From positions 1-64,000 of the forward strand of contig JAMCQP010000045.1 of NCBI GenBank assembly GCA_023381695.1: a stretch of DNA of 64,000 nucleotides, read 5' to 3'. Positions 1-7,791 of the stretch are shown here, piece after piece. The DNA comes from Bacillota bacterium (GTDB taxonomy: Bacteria > Bacillota > UBA5301 > JAMCQP01). How positions within the stretch are numbered: position 1 is the first letter of the stretch; every line of letters starts with the position of its first letter. The notes below the pieces were generated by a model, which saw nothing but the letters and a program-made list of their open reading frames with translations, was not told the DNA's origin and did not search any database. A program made the translations under genes and the position numbers.

Positions 1-456
1 AAACTCCTCCTTGGCCCACGGCTTCTGGCTGTCATACCAGGTATACACCATATCCACCGGATGGTCATTGCTCAGATCCTTGCCGATGACCATGCCGCTG
101 GTGCCGAAAGAAACGGATTTACCGGTGGCGGCATCCGCCATGGTACCATCATGACAACCCAGGCACAGGACAGAGTTGCGGACCTTCAGCGACTGTCCGC
201 TGAAGGTTGGCGTTCCATAGTCTTTGGCCCACAGGATGCCGGTCACATCGTAAGTAACAGGCGCCGTGCCGACCACAGTCACACTGTTGTGGGGAACATG
301 GCACGCCTTGCAGATCTGGTCTCCCTGCCCGGTGACGGCTGTAATCTGGGCCCGGTTCCGGAAATCATGCGCTGATCCGGCAATCTGGGCAAAGGCCGAT
401 CCGGTGAATGTTACGATGAGCAACCCGGCGACAGCCAGAACTCCGAATCTTCCCAT
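1..456 (-). CDS. Exported multihaem c-type cytochrome (3' end beyond window)
   Basis: The frame runs from ATG at 456 off the left edge, so only the first 152 codons are visible. Residues 1-23 form a typical signal peptide (hydrophobic core, cleavage after Ala-Phe-Ala). Two haem c sites are visible, CKACH at about 49-53 (followed by VPH) and CLGCH at about 98-102 (followed by DGT), the pattern of doubled-CXXCH cytochromes. An in-frame TGA lies just upstream of the ATG, which fixes the start. It is the last visible member of the cytochrome/NHL cluster and probably acts outside the membrane in electron transfer. Partner and total haem number cannot be told. Confidence 0.85.
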   Translation of the reverse strand, partial: MGRFGVLAVAGLLIVTFTGSAFAQIAGSAHDFRNRAQITAVTGQGDQICKACHVPHNSVTVVGTAPVTYDVTGILWAKDYGTPTFSGQSLKVRNSVLCLGCHDGTMADAATGKSVSFGTSGMVIGKDLSNDHPVDMVYTWYDSQKPWAKEEF

Positions 457-478
457 CCTCCTTTTTCACCTCCCTCCT
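457..478 (-). promoter_or_regulatory. Double Shine-Dalgarno before the first cytochrome
   Basis: Two purine-rich motifs lie in tandem: an AAAAAGGAGG that directly abuts the ATG at 456, too close to work well, and an AGGAGGGAGGTG about ten bases upstream, at useful spacing. The second is the likelier ribosome binding site. The closer copy may compete with it. Confidence 0.5.
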
Positions 479-638
479 GCCTGTGCTTTTTGGCGTTCCA
501 CGCCGGTATTGCCCTCCTGGCTTAAATACCCGCGGGCTACCCAAGGCCGCTTAACCTCCAGTACAATCCTCTCACGGCAGAAGGATCGACCCTTGGAAAG
601 CCCGCCGGGCAAGTAGAGTTATCATGATTTCTAAAATT

Positions 639-1760
639 TTAGTTTCCCATCAAAAACACCTGAACCCGATGATTCTCCGAATCCGCTATGTACAGCCGTT
701 GCCGACCGTCCACCGCCATGCCCGCCGGTAGGAGAAATTTTCCATCCTCCACACCCGGCTCTCCAAGATAAAATTCCACCTTTCCACTCTGATCAAAGGC
801 CTGGACATTCTGGAAGTAGGCATCCGACACAAAAATCCGCCCCAGGTTGTCAACCGTAATCCCTTTGGGTCTGGCCAGATCTCCCGCCGCATCCCCCAAT
901 TTGCCGAATTTGAAAAGAAACTTTCCATCCGCGTCAAAAACCTGCACCCGGAAGTTCAGGGTATCCGCGACATAAACCTTGCCCTGCTTGTCGACAGTTA
1001 CATGGGTTGGAAAATTGAATTCTCCATCGCCACTCCCGCGTTTACCGAATGTTCCAACAAACTGGCCGTCCCGGTCAAACATTTGCACCCGATGGTTCTC
1101 GGTGTCCACCACATAGATCCGGCCAAGCTGGCTGTCCACCGCGATCCCGCTGGGCCGGAGGAATTCCCCCGGCTTGCCGGCCTCCTTATTCCTTTCGGTG
1201 CCCAGCCGCTTCAGGAGCTTTCCGTCAGCGTTATAAACGAAAACCTGGTTCCACAGGGGATCGGAGACATATACCTTACCAGTCGCGGCATCAATGGCAA
1301 TCCCGGTCGGGCTGCGCAATGGCGTGGGCCGCTGCTGGCCAAAGGTCTTCACATATTTGCCGTCCGGCCCAAAGACAAAAACCATCCTCATGTTGGTGTC
1401 CGTTACGTAGAAGTTTCCGTTGGGCGCCACCGCGACTCCATGGGGCCGGTCCATCTTGGCCAGCGGATCCGGGCCGAGTAAGACGTTTCCAATGGCGGAG
1501 AACAAACCTTTCCTGGCCTCCTGGCCATAGGCGCTGAACAGGAACTTCATCTCCCTGGCGCCGGCTTTCTTGGAACCCGCATCCCCGGGCGCCGCTCCAC
1601 TTTGTGCGCCCGTATCCGCCAGGACCACGCCAACGGGGAGCATTCCGGCAAGAAGAAGCGCCGCCAATATCACCACCATTGGCACTACTAAAACCCCGTG
1701 AAGACCGGGACGTGTCTCTTCCCCAGCCGGTCTGCCATCTCTTCCGACCGTTCTCACCAT
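639..1760 (-). CDS. Membrane-anchored or exported NHL-repeat beta-propeller protein
   Basis: 373 residues from ATG at 1760, which has an AGAGGG motif nine bases upstream; a longer frame upstream has no ribosome site. An N-terminal basic stretch and a hydrophobic segment (about residues 25-48) give a signal anchor or signal peptide. Six NHL repeats follow, each of the form P-x-G-(I/V)-(A/T)-V-D ... (V/I)-Y-V-x-D-(T/S)-x-N-x-R-(V/I)-Q-V-F-D-x-x-G, closing one six-bladed propeller. NHL propellers usually bind partners rather than catalyse. Its place between two cytochrome genes suggests a scaffold or sensor for the cytochromes, which is inference. Confidence 0.82.
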   Translation of the reverse strand: MVRTVGRDGRPAGEETRPGLHGVLVVPMVVILAALLLAGMLPVGVVLADTGAQSGAAPGDAGSKKAGAREMKFLFSAYGQEARKGLFSAIGNVLLGPDPLAKMDRPHGVAVAPNGNFYVTDTNMRMVFVFGPDGKYVKTFGQQRPTPLRSPTGIAIDAATGKVYVSDPLWNQVFVYNADGKLLKRLGTERNKEAGKPGEFLRPSGIAVDSQLGRIYVVDTENHRVQMFDRDGQFVGTFGKRGSGDGEFNFPTHVTVDKQGKVYVADTLNFRVQVFDADGKFLFKFGKLGDAAGDLARPKGITVDNLGRIFVSDAYFQNVQAFDQSGKVEFYLGEPGVEDGKFLLPAGMAVDGRQRLYIADSENHRVQVFLMGN

Positions 1761-1888
1761 GAACTTACCCTCTTTCATATTTCTGCAACACTTTGTTTCC
1801 CCTGAGCCCATATTGTATCTCTTACCGTTTCATCCACCGCCCGGCTCATTATTTGCAAGAATATCCATAGAAGTTGCCAGGCAAGGTG

Positions 1889-3013
1889 TCACATATTGTG
1901 GCACTGCAGGCACAGGTTGCCCCGCGTCTGTTTCAGCAACGCCCTGTTGCCGTTTCCGTGCGGGTCGTGACAGTCCACGCACTTCAGCTTGTTTCGCACG
2001 TCCAGCCTCACCGTCAGGAAATGGTGCGGCGTCTTGTTGGCGTGGCAGCCCAGGCAGAGCCGGTTGCTCTCGTAAACCGTCAGGTGCTCGAAGTCCGAAC
2101 TGTGCGGCGTATGACAGGTCAAGCAGGGGTTTTGCCTGTTGGCTCCTTCAATTTTTGGATCGCCATGGGCGATCTTCGTAATCGGTTCCTGCTTATCACC
2201 GTGGCAGACGTAACAGATCTCCCCCACTGGCGTTACCAGCAGGTCTCTAACCTCGGGCGCACCCTCCTGCCCGGTTTCCCCCGGCCCGGCGCCGGGAAGG
2301 TGCGGGTTATGGCAACTGTCGCACATGCCCTGCGCCACGGGCCAGTGCACGTACTTGCGATTGAACTCCCACGGGCTGGCCTGTTTGGAGGGAAGGGTGT
2401 TCTTCTTTCCCCCGTGGGGGTCGTGACAGGCCGTGCAGTTGTCCCGGACCGCCGCTTCGCCCACCGATTTAAGCTTTCCATGCTTTTTAATCTCGCCGTG
2501 ACACTCCAGGCACAGGGCCGTCGAAGGTCTGGCCAACAGGGGCCTTGCGCCCGGGTTGTGCATATTGTGGCACCTGGTGCAACCAAGCTTTGCCGCCTGG
2601 TGCCTGGAACCGTTCCATTCCGTTTTACCCAGCAACAGCTTCTGTGGAAGCTGCTTTGCCTGGCCCTTTCCGGCGTCCCCGCCCGCAAAGTGGCATTTGC
2701 CGCATCGTTCCGGGCTATTTTGCGCGTCAATACGGGAGGCATGGCCCTTTACCGCCGGATGGCATTCCTCGCAGTTTACCGGTTTCCAGCCCTCCACCCC
2801 GCCGCTTCGACTATGCGGTAAGAAATCAGAACGGGAAACCACCGAACTGTGGCAGACCGCACATACCCCGCCGATTGCCGCATCAGCTACCCCAATGCCC
2901 CACTCGCCCGGCGGCGAGAAAAAGCTTCCCATCCATCCACCAAAAAGCAGCGCAGCGAGGAGAGCAACCATGACCGCCGGCATTTTCCGAACCGAATTCT
3001 TTTGAATCTCCAT
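1889..3013 (-). CDS. Twelve-haem c-type cytochrome
   Basis: 374 residues from ATG at 3013 with AAGAGG just upstream. The open frame extends further 5' but that part is unlike protein and overlaps the structured RNA region, so the downstream start with a signal sequence (hydrophobic run after a basic start) is chosen. Twelve CxxCH motifs can be counted (CAVCH, CEECH, CGKCH, CTRCH, CLECH, CTACH, CDSCH, CYVCH, CLTCH, CLGCH, CVDCH, CLQCH), several followed by D/N-P/M-H as in doubled-CXXCH cytochromes. A periplasm-like or cell-surface electron conduit is the likely role. Flanked by NHL and cytochrome genes on the same strand. Confidence 0.88.
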   Translation of the reverse strand: MEIQKNSVRKMPAVMVALLAALLFGGWMGSFFSPPGEWGIGVADAAIGGVCAVCHSSVVSRSDFLPHSRSGGVEGWKPVNCEECHPAVKGHASRIDAQNSPERCGKCHFAGGDAGKGQAKQLPQKLLLGKTEWNGSRHQAAKLGCTRCHNMHNPGARPLLARPSTALCLECHGEIKKHGKLKSVGEAAVRDNCTACHDPHGGKKNTLPSKQASPWEFNRKYVHWPVAQGMCDSCHNPHLPGAGPGETGQEGAPEVRDLLVTPVGEICYVCHGDKQEPITKIAHGDPKIEGANRQNPCLTCHTPHSSDFEHLTVYESNRLCLGCHANKTPHHFLTVRLDVRNKLKCVDCHDPHGNGNRALLKQTRGNLCLQCHNM

Positions 3014-3110
3014 TCCTCTTATCTCATGTCGTTTGTGCCGCCTGTTTATAAACCGGCGCAGGAAAACCTCGAAATTCATTCCGGGGATGATAGCGCCGTA
3101 GCCTCTTTTC

Positions 3111-3119
3111 TGGTATAAT
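3111..3119 (+). promoter_or_regulatory. Extended -10 promoter for the structured RNA
   Basis: TGG followed by a perfect TATAAT (3114-3119) makes an extended -10 element on the plus strand. There is no good -35. Transcription would start near 3126, where the first base-paired segment of the structured RNA begins. Confidence 0.4.
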
Positions 3120-3124
3120 AGTGG

Positions 3125-3346
3125 CAGAGACCGTTCTTTGAAAACTGGACATATGGGGTTGCAGCGAGTAGGTCGCTGCGTAAAATGTTCACCGAAAAGG
3201 TCTCGCGCCGGAGGCTTTTCGAGCGATAGCTCGCCTCCAAACGGCGAAACTTTAGGGCTCGGACGGAGCCTTCGGGGATGTGGGCACGTTGGTGTCTGCA
3301 AGTGAACCGAGAAGCCTCGGACTTCGGTCCGGGGAGTCGTCACTTG
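3125..3346 (+). ncRNA. Structured RNA with an IS200/IS605 right-end (omegaRNA-like) 3' hairpin
   Basis: About 220 bases hold at least five complementary stems: 3127-3132 with 3199-3204; 3161-3167 with 3173-3179; 3207-3215 with 3233-3245, enclosing 3220-3224 with 3229-3233; 3256-3260 with 3266-3270; and a final double stem 3299-3305 with 3340-3346 enclosing 3315-3322 with 3327-3334 capped by TTCG. The last element, GTGAACCGAGAAGCC plus hairpin plus GGGGAGTCGTCAC, has the form I know from right ends of IS605/TnpB elements, where it forms the 3' part of omegaRNA. No tnpB or tnpA is present. It may be a decayed element, a small non-autonomous derivative, or an unrelated RNA. The 3' stem overlaps the stop codon of the adjoining cytochrome. 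This fills the 326-base gap between the two cytochromes. Confidence 0.5.
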
Positions 3347-3924
3347 TCCGTATGACACGCCACACACAATTCCCCGGTATCCCAGGACAGGCGCAGATAC
3401 TTCTTCAGAGCCGAATTGTGCGGGTTATGGCACGTGGTGCAGACAAGTTTGCCCTCTTTATCCAGCGGCAGGATATCGGTGGGAACCTTTACCTTCGCGC
3501 TGGGCTTGATGTCAATGGGGTGCGTGCTCCCGTCTTTATCAAAGAAGTGCTGGCCCTTGGTGGTCACCGTGCCGTCATGGCAACTGAAGCACAGGGAATC
3601 GGTCGCCGAGACCACCACGCCCTTCTCGGTCTTGGTGTTGGGAGCATAGGGCCATAACCGCGACCCACCCGCATCATGAGGCACATGGCAGGTCGAGCAG
3701 CCGCCCGGATGGCCGGTGGCTTTCTCCGGCTGCGTCTTGGCCGGCGAGGTGATACCCCCCGGAGTAGTACCCCCCGTAGTAGAGAGGGGCGCGCTGCTGC
3801 CGCCTTTGGTGCTCGAGGAACTGCCCGAACCGGTGCTTGAGCCGGCCGCCAAGGTCCCCGCGCCGAGCAGCGTCATGATCATCACCGTCATGATCAGTCC
3901 CGCCACTAACCGCTTTCCAAACAT
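3340..3924 (-). CDS. Four-haem c-type cytochrome with Ser/Gly/Thr-rich linker
   Basis: 194 residues; ATG at 3924 preceded by GGGAGGAG seven bases away. A signal peptide (about 1-27) is followed by a low-complexity Ser/Gly/Thr/Pro stretch (about 28-68), likely an extracellular linker, then four haem sites CSTCH, CFSCH, CTTCH and CVACH. CSTCHVPH and CTTCHNPH resemble doubled-CXXCH domains. The stop TGA lies inside the terminal stem of the structured RNA on the other strand. The upstream NHL gene ends 27 bases before its start is reached, suggesting co-transcription. Electron-transfer role inferred from the haem motifs. Confidence 0.87.
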   Translation of the reverse strand: MFGKRLVAGLIMTVMIMTLLGAGTLAAGSSTGSGSSSSTKGGSSAPLSTTGGTTPGGITSPAKTQPEKATGHPGGCSTCHVPHDAGGSRLWPYAPNTKTEKGVVVSATDSLCFSCHDGTVTTKGQHFFDKDGSTHPIDIKPSAKVKVPTDILPLDKEGKLVCTTCHNPHNSALKKYLRLSWDTGELCVACHTDK

Positions 3925-3950
3925 CGCTTTCTCCTCCCTGTTCTTTCTAT

Positions 3951-4922
3951 CTATTTCACCGTAAATACCTGGATCTGATCATTACCCCGATCCGCCACGT
4001 AGACCCGCCCCTGGCGATCCACCGAAACGCTGAAGGGCTGCGCGAAGAGCGGTGTCTCACTTTCCCCTCCGATCTTTCCCAGGTAGTTACCGTCCCGATC
4101 CAGGATCTGCACCAGGTTTAAAAGAGCGTCGCTCACGTAAACCCGGTCCTTTCCGTCGATGGCAATCCCCTTGGGCCGCGCAAAGGTCCCCTCGGTGTCG
4201 CCCTGTTCCCCGAAGTTGTACTCAAACCCGCCCCTGGGGTTGAAGACCTCAATCCGGAAGTTCATGGTGTTCACCACATACACATAACCTTCACTGTCAA
4301 AAGCGATCCCCAGCGGGAACTGCAACTGGCCTTCGCCCGTCCCCCGGCCCCCGAAGGTAAACTGCAGCTTGCCCTCCAGGTCATAGACCGCCACGCGGTG
4401 ATTATCCACATCCACCACGTACAGCAGGTTATCCTTGCTGACAGCCAGGCTGATCGGCCGCAGAAACTGCTCCGGCCCGCTGCCTTTCTTTCCGAAAGCA
4501 AAGAGGAACTGGCCCTCCGGGTCAAAAGCCTCGATCCGCTGGTTGCCCGTATCCGCCACATAGATCCGGTTCTGGCGGTCCACCGCCACGGCCATGGGCT
4601 CTTTGAACTGGCCGTCCCGGCGCCCCTTCTTGCCGAAGCTCTTGCTGAAATTTCCCTGTTTGTCCAGGATCACGATTCGATCCTCATTGGTGTCCACCAC
4701 GATGATCCGTCCCTGGGAGTTCACCACGGCCCCACCTGGACGCGAGAGAGTTTTTCCCTCTTCCGCCGCTTTGAACGTCCCCGCGGGAGTGGCCACCAGG
4801 TTTTGTTCTTCGGATTCAGCCAGGGCGGCAAAAGGCCAGAGCATCAAAAACCCTAAAAGGAGGCCGGATAAACCCGGCCAGTATTTTGGCACTATTTTGC
4901 TTCTTCCAGGCTTGTTAAACAT
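3951..4922 (-). CDS. Exported NHL-repeat beta-propeller protein
   Basis: 323 residues from ATG at 4922, chosen because it places a basic start and hydrophobic segment (signal peptide ending near Ala-Leu-Ala) at the N terminus; GGGGGA lies upstream. A longer frame to 5021 adds residues with no recognisable feature. Six NHL repeats with V-Y-V-(A/V)-D-T-x-N-x-R-I motifs make one complete propeller. It is a paralogue of the propeller at 639-1760 and heads the cytochrome/NHL run. Co-location with cytochromes suggests a shared extracytoplasmic complex; no catalytic motif is visible. Confidence 0.82.
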   Translation of the reverse strand: MFNKPGRSKIVPKYWPGLSGLLLGFLMLWPFAALAESEEQNLVATPAGTFKAAEEGKTLSRPGGAVVNSQGRIIVVDTNEDRIVILDKQGNFSKSFGKKGRRDGQFKEPMAVAVDRQNRIYVADTGNQRIEAFDPEGQFLFAFGKKGSGPEQFLRPISLAVSKDNLLYVVDVDNHRVAVYDLEGKLQFTFGGRGTGEGQLQFPLGIAFDSEGYVYVVNTMNFRIEVFNPRGGFEYNFGEQGDTEGTFARPKGIAIDGKDRVYVSDALLNLVQILDRDGNYLGKIGGESETPLFAQPFSVSVDRQGRVYVADRGNDQIQVFTVK

Positions 4923-5093
4923 TTCACTATCCCCCGGCAAAAAAGCCACCGGGACGGAAAAATCAGGTCCCACATCTTCCGCTCCGGTGACTTTAGCTGC
5001 GACTGGGAATGATCTATCCACTTTTGACGATAAAATCCCTTGTTCTTTTCAAGGTAGTATATTCTTCCTGTGCTCCCATTTTCCTTCTAAAAA

Positions 5094-5126
5094 GCAAGGA
5101 AAATGCAAGGAAAAAGCAAGCCAAAA
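5094..5126. repeat. Three 11-base tandem repeats
   Basis: Three 11-mers in a row begin with GCAAG (GCAAGGAAAAT, GCAAGGAAAAA, GCAAGCCAAAA), lying between the rex stop codon and the NHL gene start. On the minus strand they read as a pyrimidine-rich tract. Too few and too short for CRISPR. Confidence 0.6.
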
Positions 5127-5139
5127 AATCGCCGGCGGT

Positions 5140-5898
5140 TTATCCGTCGGCTTCGTCGATATTGGGTTCCACGATACCGTGTTCCCCCACGCTGTATCCC
5201 GAGGTGGTGTGTTCAACAACCTCCGGCTCCCCGGGAGGTTCGCCGTTTTGCTGTTTGCTCAACCCCCGGGTGTAGAAAGCCAGGCTCTGCAGTTCCAGGG
5301 TCAGATCCGCATTATGCAGCCGGACATCCGGCGGGACCTGCAGCCGCGCCGGGGCGAAATTCAACAGGGCTTTTATGCCGCTCTTCACGCAGATGCTGGC
5401 AACCTCCTGCGCCGCATGCGCTGGAACGGCGATGATCATGATCTGGATCCCCAGTTCCGTGATCTTTTCCTGCATGGAATTTACCGGGTAAACCTGCGCT
5501 CCGTCAATGCGCAGGCCAATTTTATGCGGATCCGAATCAAAGAGCGCGATCAGCCGGAGTTGGCTGGTCCTCTGTTGCTTGGCCCGCTCGATGTTGTAGC
5601 GCGCCAGGGCCATTCCCAGGCTCCCGGCTCCCGCCAGGCCCACATTGACCACCCGGTTCAGCCGGAGAATCTCCTCAAGCTGCTGCTTCAGGAAGCGCAC
5701 CTCGTAGCCGATGCCTTGCTTGCCGAACTCCCCGAAAACCGTCAGATCTTTTCGCACCTGGGCCGGCGTCAAACCGGTGCGCTCTCCCAGATCCTGGGAC
5801 GAAACATGCGTCCACCCTTTCTGATCCAGATCCTCCAGGATCCGCAAGTAAAGCGGCAACCGCCTCACAACTACATCGGGTATCCGCGGCCTTCTCAC
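5140..5898 (-). CDS. rex: Redox-sensing transcriptional repressor Rex
   Basis: 252 residues. Start taken at GTG 5898, with AAAGGGGTG six bases upstream, giving an N terminus like other Rex proteins (RPRIPDVVVRRLPLYLR); a TTG at 5916 adds only six residues. The winged-helix domain (about 1-78) precedes a Rossmann domain with GLAGAGSLG at 87-95 and a Phe-Asp-Ser-Asp segment ending beta-2. Rex binds DNA when NADH is low and releases it when the NADH/NAD+ ratio rises. About 40 acidic C-terminal residues exceed the usual length. It follows the NADH-linked Flx-Hdr genes and polyprenyl synthase on the same strand, so a shared transcript is possible. Confidence 0.93.
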   Translation of the reverse strand: MRRPRIPDVVVRRLPLYLRILEDLDQKGWTHVSSQDLGERTGLTPAQVRKDLTVFGEFGKQGIGYEVRFLKQQLEEILRLNRVVNVGLAGAGSLGMALARYNIERAKQQRTSQLRLIALFDSDPHKIGLRIDGAQVYPVNSMQEKITELGIQIMIIAVPAHAAQEVASICVKSGIKALLNFAPARLQVPPDVRLHNADLTLELQSLAFYTRGLSKQQNGEPPGEPEVVEHTTSGYSVGEHGIVEPNIDEADG

Positions 5899-5927
5899 GC
5901 CGATCACCCCTTTCAAAAGCCAAAACT

Positions 5928-6887
5928 TCAGGACTGGCGGTTTATGGAATACCGGGCAAGCCGTATCAGATCGGCTTTAGCCTGGCTTTCCGGGATCATC
6001 TCCAGTTGCTGCAGCGCCCGGTCCACAAAACGCTCCGCCACCTTTGCGGCGTATTCCAGCGAGCCGGCCTCCCTGGCGATTCCGATAATCGTGGCAATGT
6101 CGTCGGGAGTCAGCGACCTCTGCTCGATGAGGCGCCGAATCGTCTGGCCGCCCTTCTGCCGCATGGCGTGCAGGACGGGCAGGGTGATATTGCCCTCCAG
6201 AAGGTCGCTGGCCACCGGCTTTCCCACCTTGCGCGCATCGCCCATGAAATCGAGCAGATCGTCCGCCACCTGGAAAGCCATGCCCAGGTTTAACCCATAC
6301 TCATACATGGCGCCGGCCACCTCGTCCGAAGCACCCCCGGCCAGTGCGCCGAGTTCGCAGCAGGTTCCCATGAAAAGCGCGGTCTTGCGCTTGATCCGTT
6401 CAAAGTAGGCCCCTTCCGCCAGGGAGACATCGTAGGCATGGAAGATTTGCAGGATCTCCCCGGCTCCCATACCGGCAATCATGCCCGACATGGCGGCAAA
6501 ATATTTGATGTTTTTCAGCTGGGCCAGGACGTCAAAAGCCTTGGCGAAGACATGGTCCCCGGCCAAAATGGCGATCTTGTTCCCCCAGCGGCTGTGCATG
6601 GTCGGCTGCCCACGGCGGGTCCCGGCATGATCCACCACGTCGTCGTGGATCAGCGTGGCCGTGTGCATGAGTTCGGCGCACACCGCCAGCGGGATCCCCT
6701 GACTGATATCAGGCGTAAAGCACTCCACGGAAAGCAACACCAGGATCGGACGGATTCGCTTGCCGCCCGCCTTCGGTAATGGCCCCAGCAACCGGTCTAA
6801 AAAGGGATCGTCGGTATAGAGGGCTTCCTCCAGTTTGATTTCGACTTCTTCCAGGTGGCCATGCAGTCGCCGCTGAATCTGCTCCAT
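5928..6887 (-). CDS. Trans-polyprenyl diphosphate synthase
   Basis: 319 residues from ATG at 6887 with AAGGGTG six bases upstream. Both Mg-binding Asp motifs of trans-prenyltransferases are present: DDVVD at 82-86 and DDLLD at 209-213, with GGKRIRP near 41 for pyrophosphate binding. The enzyme condenses isopentenyl diphosphate onto an allylic diphosphate; the likely product is a long chain (heptaprenyl or similar) for menaquinone, though chain length cannot be read safely. It sits between flxA and rex, which fits a role in making the respiratory quinone side chain. Confidence 0.88.
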   Translation of the reverse strand: MEQIQRRLHGHLEEVEIKLEEALYTDDPFLDRLLGPLPKAGGKRIRPILVLLSVECFTPDISQGIPLAVCAELMHTATLIHDDVVDHAGTRRGQPTMHSRWGNKIAILAGDHVFAKAFDVLAQLKNIKYFAAMSGMIAGMGAGEILQIFHAYDVSLAEGAYFERIKRKTALFMGTCCELGALAGGASDEVAGAMYEYGLNLGMAFQVADDLLDFMGDARKVGKPVASDLLEGNITLPVLHAMRQKGGQTIRRLIEQRSLTPDDIATIIGIAREAGSLEYAAKVAERFVDRALQQLEMIPESQAKADLIRLARYSINRQS

Positions 6888-6939
6888 CGTGCACCCTTCA
6901 GTGTCTGGTTCTTTCTGAGAAAGAACCATTTAAAATTCG

Positions 6940-7791
6940 TTAAAACTCGTTGGGCATGTTGCCGAGCTGCGCCAGAGTGAAGACCGGGCCGTCGACGCAT
7001 ACGTACTTTTCGCCGATGTTGCACCGGCCGCATTTGCCGACGCCGCACTTCATCTTCATTTCCAGGGTCGTGATAATCTGCTCGGGTGTAAACTTCAGCT
7101 TGGCCAGAGTCTGCAAAACAAACTTGATCATGATCGGCGGCCCGCAGGTGATGGCGATGGACCCCGCCGGCGAGGGGTTGACCTGCTCCGCGAAGGCGGG
7201 CACAAAGCCCACCGGCCCCTTCCAGTCATCGTCACCTTTGTCCACCGTGACATGAACCTTGACCCCTTTAACTTTCGACCAGTTTTCAAGGATCTCCTCC
7301 TTGAAAACCAGATCTTGCGGCGAACGCGCCCCGTAAATAATCTCCACCGCGCCGAACTTGTCCCGGTTGTCCAGGACGTTGTTGATCAGTGAACGTAGCG
7401 GCGCCAGGCCGATGCCACCGCCGATAAAGACCAGATCCTTGCCGTACATGGACTCGATGGGGAAGCTGTTGCCATAGGGACCCCGGACCCCGATCTTCTG
7501 CCCCTCTTCCGCCTCATGCAAAGCCCCGGTCAGCATCCCGGCCTTTTTGACGCTGAACTCCAGAAATCCCTTGCGGGTCGGGGAAGCGGTAATGGAGATC
7601 ATCGCCTCGCCCACGCCGGGCAACGATACCATGGCGCACTGCCCGGACCGGTAGGTAAAGCCGTCCATGACGGAGGGATCGTCGAAGACCACCCGGAAGG
7701 TCTTCACATCAGGGGTCTCCTGGGTAATCTTTTCGATGGTCGCCACCTCCGGGATGAGGGGGCTCTTCTTCAGCGCGCTACTTTGCTGCAT
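6940..7791 (-). CDS. flxA: FlxA-like FAD/NAD(P)-binding electron transfer subunit
   Basis: 283 residues in the ferredoxin-NADP reductase/PyrK-like fold: an FAD-binding barrel (about 15-105, with R-S-G-Q-x-A and G-P-Y-G-N motifs), an NAD-binding domain (about 110-235, G-G-G-I-G-L-A-P-L and C-G-P-P) and a C-terminal [2Fe-2S] loop CGVGKCGRC plus a later Cys. This is the NADH-oxidising subunit in FlxABCD-HdrABC complexes. Related subunits occur in sulfhydrogenases and anaerobic sulfite reductases, but the neighbours decide. Its start overlaps the end of flxB by 14 bases. Confidence 0.85.
   Translation of the reverse strand: MQQSSALKKSPLIPEVATIEKITQETPDVKTFRVVFDDPSVMDGFTYRSGQCAMVSLPGVGEAMISITASPTRKGFLEFSVKKAGMLTGALHEAEEGQKIGVRGPYGNSFPIESMYGKDLVFIGGGIGLAPLRSLINNVLDNRDKFGAVEIIYGARSPQDLVFKEEILENWSKVKGVKVHVTVDKGDDDWKGPVGFVPAFAEQVNPSPAGSIAITCGPPIMIKFVLQTLAKLKFTPEQIITTLEMKMKCGVGKCGRCNIGEKYVCVDGPVFTLAQLGNMPNEF

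Noticed and set aside
457..638. Riboswitch-like hairpin (GGCG/CGCC near 496-510) before the first cytochrome
   Set aside because: A single short hairpin only; core motifs of c-di-GMP or other known riboswitches were not found.
3014..3367. N-terminal extension of the twelve-haem cytochrome
   Set aside because: The open frame runs through the structured RNA and lacks a ribosome site; the start at 3013 gives a proper signal peptide.
5094..5126. Possible CRISPR array
   Set aside because: Three 11-base units with no spacers and no cas genes in the window.
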